In this document: positions 51,743 through 60,822 of the stretch, in pieces
Layout of the letters: every line of letters starts with the position of its first letter
Numbering within the stretch: position 1 is the stretch's first letter
DNA from: Scybalousia_A sp052170555
Lineage (GTDB): Bacteria > Bacteroidota > Bacteroidia > Bacteroidales > P3
DNA length: 64,000 bases
Assembly: GCA_052170555.1 (NCBI GenBank)
Contig: JBQNAI010000004.1
Coordinates: 1-64,000, forward strand
Direction of reading: 5' to 3'
Made by a program: the position numbers and the translations under genes
Notes under the pieces: generated by a model
What the model saw: the letters and a program-made list of their open reading frames with translations, nothing else
Database searches by the model: none
What the model was told of the DNA's origin: nothing

Positions 51743-51760
51743 TAAATTTGCGTAAATTTG
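51743..51760 (+). promoter_or_regulatory. Two tandem -7 boxes upstream of hutH (TAAATTTG x2)
   Basis: Two TAAATTTG boxes at 51743-51750 and 51753-51760, 10 bp apart, on one face of the helix, 52-69 bp before the hutH ATG. Either or both may start transcription. Confidence 0.65.
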
Positions 51761-51811
51761 CAATCTGGTTTGTAAATAGGTAAACAAAACGTTAAAATAA
51801 ATAAATAAGAA

Positions 51812-53314
51812 ATGGAGATTCATTATATTAGTCCTGAATTGCTTACATTAGATAGAGTAAGTGAGATAATGGAGAAAAAAATGCGTTTAGAATTATCCGA
51901 ACAGAGCAAGAGAAGGATTGTAAAGTGTAGAGAATATTTGGATAAAAAAATGGCGAACCAAAAAGAACCTATTTACGGTGTAACAACCGGTTTTGGTTCT
52001 TTATGCAATATTTCAATAAGCCAAGAACAACTTTCACAGTTACAAAAAAATTTGGTTATGTCTCACGCATGCGGTTGTGGTGAAGAGGTACCTCATCAGA
52101 TTGTTAAGTTGATGCTTTTAAACAAAATTCAATCTCTTTCGTATGGACACTCAGGCACACAACTTGTAACCGTGCAACGTTTAGTTGATTTGTTCAATAA
52201 TGATATATATCCGGTTGTTTATCAGCTTGGATCATTAGGTGCATCTGGTGATTTGGCACCTTTAGCCAATATGTGTTTACCTTTACTTGGTCTTGGAGAA
52301 GTTGACTACAATGGCAAAAGAATCAGTGGAGCTGAACTCAACAAACAAATGGGCTGGGAACCCATAGAATTACAAAGTAAGGAAGGTCTTGCCCTTTTGA
52401 ATGGAACTCAATTTATGGGAGCGTTTGCTATGTACTCTGTAATCAAATCTAAAAAACTTTCCAAGTTATCTGATTTGATTATGACTGTATCTTTGGAAGC
52501 TTTTGACGGAAGAATAGAACCTTTTTACGACAATGTTCATCTCGTTCGGGCACATGAAGGACAACTTACAACAGCAAGACGTATTAGTTCGCTATTAGAA
52601 GGCAGTCAGATAATAAAGCGGCATAAGGAACATGTACAAGATCCTTACTCTTTCCGTTGCGTACCGCAGATTCACGGGGCTTGTAAAGATGCGATCAATC
52701 ATGTCTCTGATATTATTACGACGGAGATCAATTCTGCGACAGATAATCCGACCATATTTCCCGATGAGGATATGGTTATCTCGGCTGGTAATTTCCATGG
52801 TGAGCCTTTGGCTATCAATTTGGATTTTCTGGCGATTGCTGTCAGTGAGTTATCGTCAGTTTCTGAGAGAAGGACGTATCAATTGATAGGAGCAAAACGC
52901 AATTTACCATCTTTCTTGGTTGCAAAGCCAGGCGTTAATAGTGGGTTTATGATTCCTCAATATGCTGCGGCAAGTATAGTAAATCAAAACAAAATGTTAT
53001 GTATGCCTAACAGTGTTGATACAATAGATTCTTCACAAGGGCAGGAGGATCACGTGTCTTTTGGCTCTAATGCAGCAACTAAATGTTATCGTGTTGTAAA
53101 TAATACAGAAAGAGTGTTAGCAATAGAACTTTTGAATGCAGCACAGGCTTTGGACTTTAGAAAAAAGGAAACAGGATTGCAATCTTCACCCGCTATTGAG
53201 AAGTTTGTGACAGATTATCGTAAGGTTGTTCATTTTGTTGACAATGATGAAGTGCTTTACGAGTTGATTAAAAAATCTGTAGACTTTATTCAGTCTTACA
53301 AGGTGGAATTTTAA
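51812..53314 (+). CDS. hutH: Histidine ammonia-lyase
   Basis: A 500-residue enzyme that deaminates histidine to urocanate. The MIO cofactor forms from Ala144-Ser145-Gly146 in GSLGASGDLAPLANM. The HAL-type SHACGCGEEVP loop and the YGVTTGFGSL active-site stretch are intact, and SSVSERRTYQLIGAKRNLPSF and QGQEDHVSFGSNAA are present. The usual Hut partners (hutU, hutI, ftcD) are not in this window. A catabolic-type ornithine carbamoyltransferase gene follows 205 bp later in the same direction. Length is normal. An aromatic-amino-acid lyase is a less likely alternative, given the His-type loop. Confidence 0.93.
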   Translation: MEIHYISPELLTLDRVSEIMEKKMRLELSEQSKRRIVKCREYLDKKMANQKEPIYGVTTGFGSLCNISISQEQLSQLQKNLVMSHACGCGEEVPHQIVKLMLLNKIQSLSYGHSGTQLVTVQRLVDLFNNDIYPVVYQLGSLGASGDLAPLANMCLPLLGLGEVDYNGKRISGAELNKQMGWEPIELQSKEGLALLNGTQFMGAFAMYSVIKSKKLSKLSDLIMTVSLEAFDGRIEPFYDNVHLVRAHEGQLTTARRISSLLEGSQIIKRHKEHVQDPYSFRCVPQIHGACKDAINHVSDIITTEINSATDNPTIFPDEDMVISAGNFHGEPLAINLDFLAIAVSELSSVSERRTYQLIGAKRNLPSFLVAKPGVNSGFMIPQYAAASIVNQNKMLCMPNSVDTIDSSQGQEDHVSFGSNAATKCYRVVNNTERVLAIELLNAAQALDFRKKETGLQSSPAIEKFVTDYRKVVHFVDNDEVLYELIKKSVDFIQSYKVEF

Positions 53315-53519
53315 TATTCTACCAATTAATTTTGAAGTATTGTAAAATGTTTTCATAGTATTGTAGAATAGATATGTAAGGTTGCCTTGAAGAAGAGATC
53401 ATTTTTACTTGCTTGAGAAGAATATTTCTTTGGGTTTGTGAGTAGTAAAGTGGTGAATTTGCAACGTACCATATAAGAATGATAAATTATTTATTAATAA
53501 TAAAAAAATAAAAACAGTT

Positions 53520-54521
53520 ATGGCTTTCAATTTAAGAAACAGAAATTTTTTGAAGTTATTGGATTTCACACCTAAGGAAATACAATATATGTTGGATTTG
53601 GCACGTGATTTAAAGCGTGCTAAGTATGCTGGTAGCGAACAGCAGCATTTAAAAGGTAAAAACATTGCTTTAGTATTTGAAAAGACATCTACACGTACTC
53701 GTTGTGCATTTGAAGTTGCTGCACACGATCAGGGGGCTAATGTTACTTATTTAGGACCTTCTGGATCTCAAATAGGTGTAAAAGAATCTATGAAAGATAC
53801 TGCTAGGGTGTTAGGTCGTATGTTTGATGGTATAGAATACCGTGGATTTGAGCAAAAAATAGTAGAAGAATTGGCAGAATATGCTGGTGTTCCTGTGTGG
53901 AATGGTCTAACAAACGAATATCACCCGACTCAAATATTAGCAGACTTCCTTACAATGAGTGAACATACGGATAAACCGCTACATAAAGTATCTTATGCTT
54001 ATCTTGGAGATGCAAGGTATAATATGGGTAATTCTTTAATGGTTGGTGGCGTAAAGATGGGTATGGATGTTCGTATCGTCGCTCCAAAGGAATTACAGCC
54101 TTCAAAAGAATTGATAGATACTTGCAAAGAAATTGCAAAACAAACAGGTGCAACTTTAACAGTTACTGATGATGTAAAATCAGGTGTTAAAGGTTGTGAT
54201 TTTCTATATACAGATGTTTGGGTTTCTATGGGAGAGCCGGCAGAAGTATGGGCAGAGAGAATAAAACTATTGAAACCTTATCAGGTTAATAGTGAAGTTA
54301 TGGCAGCAACTGGTAATCCTAAATGTAAATTTATGCACTGTTTACCAGCATATCATAATCTTGAAACGAAAGTTGGAAGAGATGTTTATCAACAATTTGG
54401 TATTGATGGTGTAGAGGTTACGGAAGAAGTATTTGAATCCGAAGCTTCAATAGTTTTTGATGAGGCTGAGAACCGTATGCACACAATTAAAGCAGTTATG
54501 GTTGCAACTTTGGGAGACTAA
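53520..54521 (+). CDS. Ornithine carbamoyltransferase (catabolic ArcB-like or ArgF)
   Basis: A 333-residue enzyme joining ornithine and carbamoyl phosphate to citrulline, or the reverse in arginine fermentation. The carbamoyl-phosphate motif is FEKTSTRTRCAFEVA, HPTQ is in NEYHPTQILADFLT, ornithine-binding DVWVSMGEP and the FMHCLPAYHN motif with its catalytic Cys are intact. The length of about 333 and the N-terminal LRNRNFLKLLDFTPKEI fit the long catabolic-type OTC. No arcA or arcC is nearby, so the direction cannot be settled. No clear promoter box is found before it. A terminator lies 87 bp after. Confidence 0.93.
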   Translation: MAFNLRNRNFLKLLDFTPKEIQYMLDLARDLKRAKYAGSEQQHLKGKNIALVFEKTSTRTRCAFEVAAHDQGANVTYLGPSGSQIGVKESMKDTARVLGRMFDGIEYRGFEQKIVEELAEYAGVPVWNGLTNEYHPTQILADFLTMSEHTDKPLHKVSYAYLGDARYNMGNSLMVGGVKMGMDVRIVAPKELQPSKELIDTCKEIAKQTGATLTVTDDVKSGVKGCDFLYTDVWVSMGEPAEVWAERIKLLKPYQVNSEVMAATGNPKCKFMHCLPAYHNLETKVGRDVYQQFGIDGVEVTEEVFESEASIVFDEAENRMHTIKAVMVATLGD

Positions 54522-54607
54522 ATAGTGTTTACTATAAGTAAGTTAAAAAACAACTATTATATTTTTCCATTGAGGACATAGATTTATTGGAAATATATCG
54601 GATTTAT

Positions 54608-54644
54608 GTAAGGGTGGGGATATTTTTCCCGCTCTTACATTTTT
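54608..54644 (+). terminator. Terminator after ornithine carbamoyltransferase
   Basis: A 13-bp stem with G-U pairs (54608-54620 with 54626-54638), a 5-base loop and an ATTTTTG tail, 86 bp past the stop. Confidence 0.75.
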
Positions 54645-54919
54645 GTTAAGTGATTATGAATTATTAATTATAAGTTTCTTTTAATAGAAACTCCTATTTA
54701 ATGTTAGGTATTTTTATAATAATTCGGTGTATAAAAGAAAAGTAATGAATTATGTTAACGATATATTTTTTAAGAAAGGTATTAAGTCGGCGGGTGATAT
54801 AAAGAAGATTATAAATAAATAATTTAGAGAGAATGATAAGCAAAAAATGACTGATTGAAAAAGAGATAATTAAAGATATTGACAATTAGTTATAACAGTA
54901 TGTGGAATGAAAAAATTGA

Positions 54920-54982
54920 AGTCCCACTCTAATTTACCGATGTCAAGAAAGGATTTTTCAAAGTCTCATTCTAATTTACGAT
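54920..54982. repeat. Three-unit 21-bp array between convergent genes
   Basis: Units at 54920-54940 (AGTCCCACTCT), 54941-54961 (TGTCAAGAAAG) and 54962-54982 (AGTCTCATTCT), in direct register. It ends 20 bp from the mgtC-like stop. The remaining 480-bp spacer is plain except for the terminator at 54608. Confidence 0.88.
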
Positions 54983-55001
54983 AACGTTATATTATCATCA
55001 T

Positions 55002-55664
55002 TTACTCAATATTCGTTATTCTAAATCCTTCAAAAGCCTTTTTTAAGTAGTGAAATTCTGCTTTTTGTTTACGTTTTTGTGTTTTTATATCAATATTTAC
55101 AGAGTATTTATGATGATTATCTTCCATTATTTGTTGCATTGAATAGTTTGTTATCAGAATATCATCATTCTTTAACTTATCAAATAAAACTGTTATGTCA
55201 TCTTGATTGTCTGCTATAAAAGTTATAGATATATAAATCTCAGAATACTGTTTTAAAAAGAAATTGGATAAAAACATACTGACTAATGCCAAAACAGTTG
55301 TTGTTATTGCAATTGAATAACTACCACATCCACAGGCTAAACCGATAGCACAAGTAACCCAAAGCCCCGCCGCAGTAGTCAGTCCTCTGATAATATTTTT
55401 ACGAAAAATGATAGTACCGGCACCTAAAAAGCCAATACCTGTAACTACTTGGGCAGCTATTCTAGAGGGATCAAAACTAGAATGTTCCTTGTCATAAAGA
55501 CCGTCGAAACCATAAATGCTTAGTATCATAAACAGACAAGACCCCATGGAAACAAGTAGATGGGTTTTGACGCCTGCTTCTTTTGCGTGTATCTCTCTTT
55601 CAAACCCAATAGCAACTCCCAAAATGGTTGCCAGACAAAGTCTTAGTATTGAAGTGTAAAGCAT
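55002..55664 (-). CDS. MgtC/SapB family membrane protein
   Basis: A 220-residue protein with about five membrane helices in residues 1-145. The family start LYTSILRLCLATILGVAIGFERE and the conserved TGIGFLGAGTIIF and RGLTTAAGLWVTCAIGLACG blocks are visible. A cytosolic C-terminal domain (about 150-220) follows. The family is known from Mg2+ limitation and intracellular survival in Salmonella, but many members have other or unknown roles, so a transport function is not claimed. No strong promoter box is visible. Confidence 0.88.
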   Translation of the reverse strand: MLYTSILRLCLATILGVAIGFEREIHAKEAGVKTHLLVSMGSCLFMILSIYGFDGLYDKEHSSFDPSRIAAQVVTGIGFLGAGTIIFRKNIIRGLTTAAGLWVTCAIGLACGCGSYSIAITTTVLALVSMFLSNFFLKQYSEIYISITFIADNQDDITVLFDKLKNDDILITNYSMQQIMEDNHHKYSVNIDIKTQKRKQKAEFHYLKKAFEGFRITNIE

Positions 55665-55959
55665 AAGTATTTCTTTATTTTCTATACTCTAAACGTTTAT
55701 TTTACATAAATATTTTTGAAATATAAAGATTTCTTTCTCTGATTTTACGGATTCCTATTTTTTTTATAGTCTCGTAGAAAATATAACAAAAAAATGATAA
55801 TAATAATTTAATATTAATAACTTCAAATAAGCAAAAGAAAAATATTAAATATTTATTAACCAAGTATATATCTTGCATTAACCTACTTTTTCCACTGTTA
55901 ATATAGATGAAATCTATAAGTAAGGAATTATTACTAAAAAAACAATCAAACGTAATTAA

Positions 55960-56851
55960 TACTATCTTTTTTTGCAAGGAGATGAATATGTAGATCGGAC
56001 AACTATTACAGATAGTTATGCTCTTTTGTAGAATAAAAATAAGGATTGGGTATATGTCATGAAAAATACTTTTGGGGGCTTGATGGCATATTTAATTATT
56101 CCTTCCAAACAAAATTGAGAAATAGGAATACAGGAAGATTTTGTACGTTATTACCGAAATATCTAATATGTTACGACAGCTTATAATGATTGTTAGAAAA
56201 TGCCTTATACAAATTATACAAGACTTGCTAATTAAACTTTTAGCTTATAGAGAATGGAATCTAATGAAACTTATATCATTTATCTTATCCCTTATAATAC
56301 CAATAAAGAGATTGGAAAAATTATCACTATTTCTTTAATTAATAGTTCTGTTATTGCAAATTAAGGTACTAACATCATTGGTGTTGAGAATGTTGTTAAT
56401 ATTGACACTGCAATTTGTTAGATTTAAGAAATTTATATTTGGTAACAAAATATATTTTTCAAATGCTACGATAAAAAATACTTTAATAAATTATTAAACT
56501 CGTAATGCTATTGTTGCTCTCCGTATTACTGTAAAAAATAAACTGATAGGCAGCCAAATAATATGAGTTTGTTAAGACAGTTATATTCAATACAGGGGTG
56601 TGACTTATACTAATGAAGTTGATTATGAAGTGATAATTCTTTGCAATAATGATTGCGATAGCGTAGTTTCACTACTATTGAAAGTTGGTCTGCAAGACAA
56701 TGGAGAAATAACAATGGTTTATAACTTTGGTTATATAATAGGAATGCTAAACGATAAAAGAGATAAAACCATTGTAAATATTGATGACTTTAAATTAGAT
56801 ATTTGTTATATTGAATCGGGAAGTATTATTCGTAAGTTAATTTTTGAATGA
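55960..56851 (+). pseudogene. Decayed secreted-protein gene, possibly with T9SS-like C-terminal end
   Basis: One plus-strand frame is readable from about 55960 to about 56420, with several in-frame stops. It includes GDEYVDRTTITDSYALL, then NKDWVYVMKNTFGGLMAYLI and MESNETYIIYLIPYNTNKEI. The signal then moves to the next frame, which reads to a stop at 56851. The last 83 codons after GTG 56600 have no stop and end in ICYIESGSIIRKLIFE. That end resembles a type IX secretion C-terminal domain (a Gly-rich strand, then a short SG-turn and a KL(I) end), but this is by eye only. Nonsense changes and one frameshift over about 890 bp indicate a dead gene. The rest of the 55665-57059 spacer before it shows nothing. 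Confidence 0.5.
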
Positions 56852-57001
56852 ATATTTTTTGTGAATCATAGATTAGTTGCTTACAATATAAATTTAAAAA
56901 CTAATTTGTGTACTAAGGAGTGTATATTTAATATAATAGAATACCAATCTAAAAAAATTATTTTTGAGATTGATATATTTGTTATATTTTTTGACAAAAA
57001 T

Positions 57002-57062
57002 AAAGTCCCACTTTAATAAAATAAAGTGGGACTTTGTTAAATTCTTTCTTGACTTTAATTTA
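57002..57062. repeat. 21-bp array at trmD end, forms hairpin terminator
   Basis: Units begin at 57004 (AGTCCCACTTT), 57025 (AGTGGGACTTT) and 57046 (TTCTTGACTTT), the last one running into the trmD stop codon. The arms 57002-57015 and 57022-57035 are perfectly complementary (14 bp, 6-base loop). It likely ends the leftward trmD transcript. Confidence 0.88.
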
Positions 57063-57755
57063 ATGAGATCGCATATCATATTTTTCAAGTAATTCAGGAC
57101 GACGTTGTCTTGTGCGTTGTATAGCATTTTCTTCTTGCCAACACTCTATTTTTTTAGGGTCGCCACATAAAAGTACTTCGGGAACCTTCCAACCTCTAAA
57201 TTCTGATGGGCGAGAATACACCGCAGGAGCAACCAATCCGTCTTGAAACGAATCGCTCAAAGCACTTTGTTCATCACTCAACACTCCTGGTATCAGTCTT
57301 GTTATACTATCAGAGATAACTGCCGCTGCCAATTCTCCACCACTCAATACATAATCCCCAATGGAGATTTCCATAGTTATAAAATGCTCTCTGATTCTTT
57401 CATCAACCCCCTTATAATGTCCGCACAAGATGATCAAGTTTTCTTTCAATGAAAGTTGATTTGCAATTGACTGATTGAGTTGTTTTCCATCGGGTGCGGT
57501 ATATATGATTTCGTCATAATGAGTCTTTTTCTGTAAATCTTCAATGCAATTTGTCACCGGTTCTACTTGAATTACCATACCGGCTCCGCCACCAAAGGCA
57601 TAATCATCTACACTTCCGTATTTATTCAACGAATAATCCCTTAAATTTATCATATTCACAGACAGTAGTCCCTTGACTTGTGCCCTTTTTAGAATAGAAT
57701 AAGAAAAGAAATTCTCAAACATCTCAGGAAATAATGTAATTATATCTATTTGCAT
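57060..57755 (-). CDS. trmD: tRNA (guanine-N1)-methyltransferase
   Basis: A 231-residue SPOUT-fold enzyme that methylates G37 of several tRNAs using S-adenosylmethionine, preventing frameshifts. Conserved blocks are QIDIITLFPEMF at the start, YAFGGGAGMVIQVEPV, GHYKGVDERIREHF, SIGDYVLSGGELAA and SRPSEFRGWKVPEVLLCGD. I chose ATG 57755 (codon 6 of the longest frame), the family's usual start, lying about 20 bases after the predicted transcription start. The longer start would leave almost no leader. Length is normal. It diverges from the operon at 57888. Confidence 0.96.
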   Translation of the reverse strand: MQIDIITLFPEMFENFFSYSILKRAQVKGLLSVNMINLRDYSLNKYGSVDDYAFGGGAGMVIQVEPVTNCIEDLQKKTHYDEIIYTAPDGKQLNQSIANQLSLKENLIILCGHYKGVDERIREHFITMEISIGDYVLSGGELAAAVISDSITRLIPGVLSDEQSALSDSFQDGLVAPAVYSRPSEFRGWKVPEVLLCGDPKKIECWQEENAIQRTRQRRPELLEKYDMRSH

Positions 57756-57780
57756 ACTACTTTTGCACATTATTGAACTG

Positions 57781-57788
57781 CAAAGTTA
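57781..57788 (-). promoter_or_regulatory. trmD promoter (-7 box TAACTTTG)
   Basis: The minus-strand TAACTTTG is a perfect box 26 bp before ATG 57755. Confidence 0.75.
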
Positions 57789-57850
57789 CATAAATTTTGT
57801 GTTTTAGGAAAAAATCGGCGTTTGGTACGTATAAATGTTAAAATTTATTG

Positions 57851-57858
57851 TAACTTTG
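57851..57858 (+). promoter_or_regulatory. Operon promoter (-7 box TAACTTTG) for 57888-62979
   Basis: A perfect box 30 bp before the 57888 ATG, back to back with the trmD box (62 bp between). It is the only good promoter seen before the five-gene run. Confidence 0.75.
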
Positions 57859-57887
57859 CAGGAGATTTTGATAATAGATAATGGTGT

Positions 57888-59396
57888 ATGAGGAGAAAAG
57901 TAAAAAATATAATAGTACTATGTATAGGATTGTGCTGGTGTTCCACTATTTTTGCACAAGTAAAAGACTATAAGGTTGTTCCAGACTTTGATTACAATGA
58001 TTATAGTAGCAACATGAAGTTTATGGTTCAGCCCTGGGCACTTATGAATCAAACATTGTATTTGGAAGATGTTAATGACACACTTTTAAATTACTTTTTT
58101 ACAGGAATGAGTGCTAAGGAGTATATAAAAAACGCCAAAAATAAAAGTAAATCGGATAATATATCAAAACGAAGTAAAAACAGAACAATTAGAAGGAGTT
58201 CTTCCAATGTTTCAGTTCGTTTTAGGGGGGAAAATATATCTTATTACCATCTTACTCGTATTACAAAGGAGAAACTTAGATCTTTGAAGGGAGCCTGGTT
58301 TGTTGTGTTAGATTATGTGCCGGATCAGTTTTCATTTAACCGTATTTTTGATGCACATAGAAGTAAACAAGATTGGACTAAGTTGCGTTATCCGTTTATA
58401 AAGTTGCTTGTCGGAGGGACTAACGACACAGTATATTATTATTATCAGAATTTTTATAATGAATATAATTTCCCTTTTATACCAATGTCTTATTATAACG
58501 CAAATAAGAATGGCTATCCTGTGGGTAAATATGCTAATGCCGATCTTAATTTGATTCATTACGATACAAATGCTAATTATGCTATAGTTCCTGATTTTCT
58601 AATAGGGCAAACGTTAACACTTCCCGTAGTTACGGATGCAACGATGGAAAGGTTGTATAATGGAATAAAGATACATAATTATGAAGATGATAGTAGAAAA
58701 TATTCTTTTACGGATTATCCTATCGCTAAGGCAAAGCGTTTGGAAGGAGTTAGGTTTGAGGTTAAGGATGTAGCTTTTGATCCTGCCAATTTAACGGACG
58801 TTTACCTCAAATTGGTAATTGATGACCGTAAAGACACAATATTCTACAAGTATCCTACTAAAAAAGAACGGCATGTGTTTCCTTTTGTAATTGATAGCTT
58901 TCTAAAAAAAATTAAAAAGGAATATAAGGATAAGGAATTTATTGTTAGAGGTAGTAAGTTCCCCTTGACTGTTATTGATTTAAGGAGGAAAATACCTTTA
59001 ACATTGCATCAAGGAGACAAATTCAGATGTTTGGATGTTGTGATTAAAGATGGCAAATTTCAGATGTTAATGAGAAATGAAAAAGGTAGAAAATTTTACA
59101 TGCCTGAGGATTATCAAATAGGTGATTTGTTAAGTTTTGATAATTATTTGATGGATGATCGTGTAGAAAAGTACAAGTATACTTTCCCTACTTCGTATGC
59201 CGCTATTTGCAATAAGGAATTGATTCCTGCGATGACAATGGATATGACTGAGTTGTCATGGGGAAAACCCGATAGGGAAGTTTATACTAACTTTGACGGA
59301 TCTGATCGTCATTGGTTTTATATGGGAAATATTTATATTATATATAAAAATAACAAACTTCATAGGGTAGCACGTATTCCAAAAGAATTGAGGTAG
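57888..59396 (+). CDS. Hypothetical secreted protein, 502 aa
   Basis: I do not recognise this protein. It has a signal peptide (about residues 1-24, IIVLCIGLCWCSTIFAQ). A basic low-complexity stretch around residues 85-105 (KSKSDNISKRSKNRTIRRSS) is followed by several beta-like segments with Tyr, Phe and Asp, such as FPFIPMSYYNANKNGYPVG and HNYEDDSRKYSFTDYP. It probably acts outside the cytoplasm. It is the first gene of a run with the TPR protein, DedA, aroE and the M50-like gene, with gaps of 3 bp or less or overlaps from the TPR gene on. No function is proposed. Confidence 0.75.
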   Translation: MRRKVKNIIVLCIGLCWCSTIFAQVKDYKVVPDFDYNDYSSNMKFMVQPWALMNQTLYLEDVNDTLLNYFFTGMSAKEYIKNAKNKSKSDNISKRSKNRTIRRSSSNVSVRFRGENISYYHLTRITKEKLRSLKGAWFVVLDYVPDQFSFNRIFDAHRSKQDWTKLRYPFIKLLVGGTNDTVYYYYQNFYNEYNFPFIPMSYYNANKNGYPVGKYANADLNLIHYDTNANYAIVPDFLIGQTLTLPVVTDATMERLYNGIKIHNYEDDSRKYSFTDYPIAKAKRLEGVRFEVKDVAFDPANLTDVYLKLVIDDRKDTIFYKYPTKKERHVFPFVIDSFLKKIKKEYKDKEFIVRGSKFPLTVIDLRRKIPLTLHQGDKFRCLDVVIKDGKFQMLMRNEKGRKFYMPEDYQIGDLLSFDNYLMDDRVEKYKYTFPTSYAAICNKELIPAMTMDMTELSWGKPDREVYTNFDGSDRHWFYMGNIYIIYKNNKLHRVARIPKELR

Positions 59397-59399
59397 CAA

Positions 59400-60821
59400 A
59401 TGGAAGATTTTGAAAAGGAGCAGCAACAGGAGATGCAAAAACAAGTACGTCGCTATGAATATTCCAAAATTACCGGCGATAAAACTTGGTTTGATTCGGA
59501 TAATTACATAGATATTATGGATTGGTATACAATTCATGATATGCAACAGGCAGCAGAGGAGGTTACTTTGGCTGCTTATAAATTTTATCCTGATAATGAA
59601 GAAATTGTTTCAAGATATACATTGATTCTTACTAATAAAGGAGAGTATGAAAAGGCAATATATACTACTAAGTGTGCATTGAAAGTTATAGATTCCGATG
59701 ATTTGAGAATAGATCTAGCATCTTTGTATATTGAATCACAGACTGATTTTGATGAGGCACTGATTCTCTTGTTAGATGTGCTAAAACGAGAAAAGGATAA
59801 TTATTTTGTATATTTTTTATTGGGAAGGATATATTTGGAAAGAGGAGATTATATTAGTGCAGAGACATATCTTCGCAAGGGAATAGAACTTAATTGTAAT
59901 GATACTCTACTTTTGGGTTGTTATTCAGATTGTTCACTTGATATTTCATTGAAAGAACGGATGATGGAGTTTCTTTGTCAACTCACGGCGGAAAATAGTT
60001 TTAATGATTTATTGTGGACCACACTTGGAATCGTATATTCTCGTTATGAGTATTTGGATAAAGCTATTGATGCCTTTGATTATGCAATTGCTATCAAACC
60101 GGAGGGGGAAATACGACATTCTTGTAAGGCAGATTGTTTGATTGCTAAGAAGGAATATACTGCTGCCAGACAGGAATTGGAATTAGCAATAAAGTATTCA
60201 TCAAATGATAATTTTGAATTACATATTGTTTTGGCTGGGTTGTTGATGCGTGAAAACAATTATGCAGAAGCATTATTACATTTGTATATAGTTTACGATA
60301 GGGGGCAAGAAATAACCGATAAAACTTATCTTTTGGATATGGCATTATGTTATTACTTTCTAAACCAGCCAGACGAAGCTATTTTGAAGACTAAAGAATC
60401 TTTAGATACGGATATTGCACCAGAGATTATTGTAGATTTTGCTCGCAGAGTGTATGATAATGGTTTTAAAAATGAAGGTGAAGATATTTTTGAGGCAATA
60501 ATAACTAATAATACAGAGTCTTACACAATAGAATTGGCAAGTGTAACCCTTGCAGCCTTGAAATCAAGAGATGGAAATACGTTTGAAGCAGTTAAAATTA
60601 TGGAAAATACACTTGATGAGTTGCATTCTTGTACCGAAGACTTTTGGTATGCTTTTCTTCGTATAACTTGTCAAGATGAGATATATGATGGTTATACTAC
60701 AAAAACACTTCAATTGCTAATGTCTTTGGATTCTTTTCCCGTCTATTTGAAAGAGCATTATCCGGATATATTTGATAACCCTAATTACAAACGTTGTCTA
60801 AAACAAGTCTATCATGTATAA
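59400..60821 (+). CDS. Tetratricopeptide-repeat protein
   Basis: A 473-residue, wholly helical protein with several TPR-like pairs of helices, seen in runs such as YFVYFLLGRIYLERGDYISA and LWTTLGIVYSRYEYLDKAID followed by AFDYAIAIKPEGEIRHSCKA. It has no signal peptide, so it is cytosolic. TPRs bind partner proteins; the partner here could be the secreted protein encoded 3 bp upstream, or another. The start overlaps almost directly with that gene's stop (3-bp gap), and the next gene follows within 10 bp, so it is well embedded in the operon. Confidence 0.85.
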   Translation: MEDFEKEQQQEMQKQVRRYEYSKITGDKTWFDSDNYIDIMDWYTIHDMQQAAEEVTLAAYKFYPDNEEIVSRYTLILTNKGEYEKAIYTTKCALKVIDSDDLRIDLASLYIESQTDFDEALILLLDVLKREKDNYFVYFLLGRIYLERGDYISAETYLRKGIELNCNDTLLLGCYSDCSLDISLKERMMEFLCQLTAENSFNDLLWTTLGIVYSRYEYLDKAIDAFDYAIAIKPEGEIRHSCKADCLIAKKEYTAARQELELAIKYSSNDNFELHIVLAGLLMRENNYAEALLHLYIVYDRGQEITDKTYLLDMALCYYFLNQPDEAILKTKESLDTDIAPEIIVDFARRVYDNGFKNEGEDIFEAIITNNTESYTIELASVTLAALKSRDGNTFEAVKIMENTLDELHSCTEDFWYAFLRITCQDEIYDGYTTKTLQLLMSLDSFPVYLKEHYPDIFDNPNYKRCLKQVYHV

Positions 60822-60822
60822 A

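Noticed and set aside
56141..56338. A 65-codon ORF in the 56-kb spacer as a live gene
   Set aside because: It lies in another frame of a stop-riddled pseudogene, and its Leu/Ile-rich sequence matches no family.
57003..57062. The 57-kb array as an ordinary terminator only
   Set aside because: It does form a stem, but it has the same 21-bp units as arrays in divergent spacers, so it is listed as part of the family.
57755..57770. A trmD start at ATG 57770
   Set aside because: It would leave almost no leader after the mapped promoter box, and the family starts at QIDIITLFPEMF (ATG 57755).
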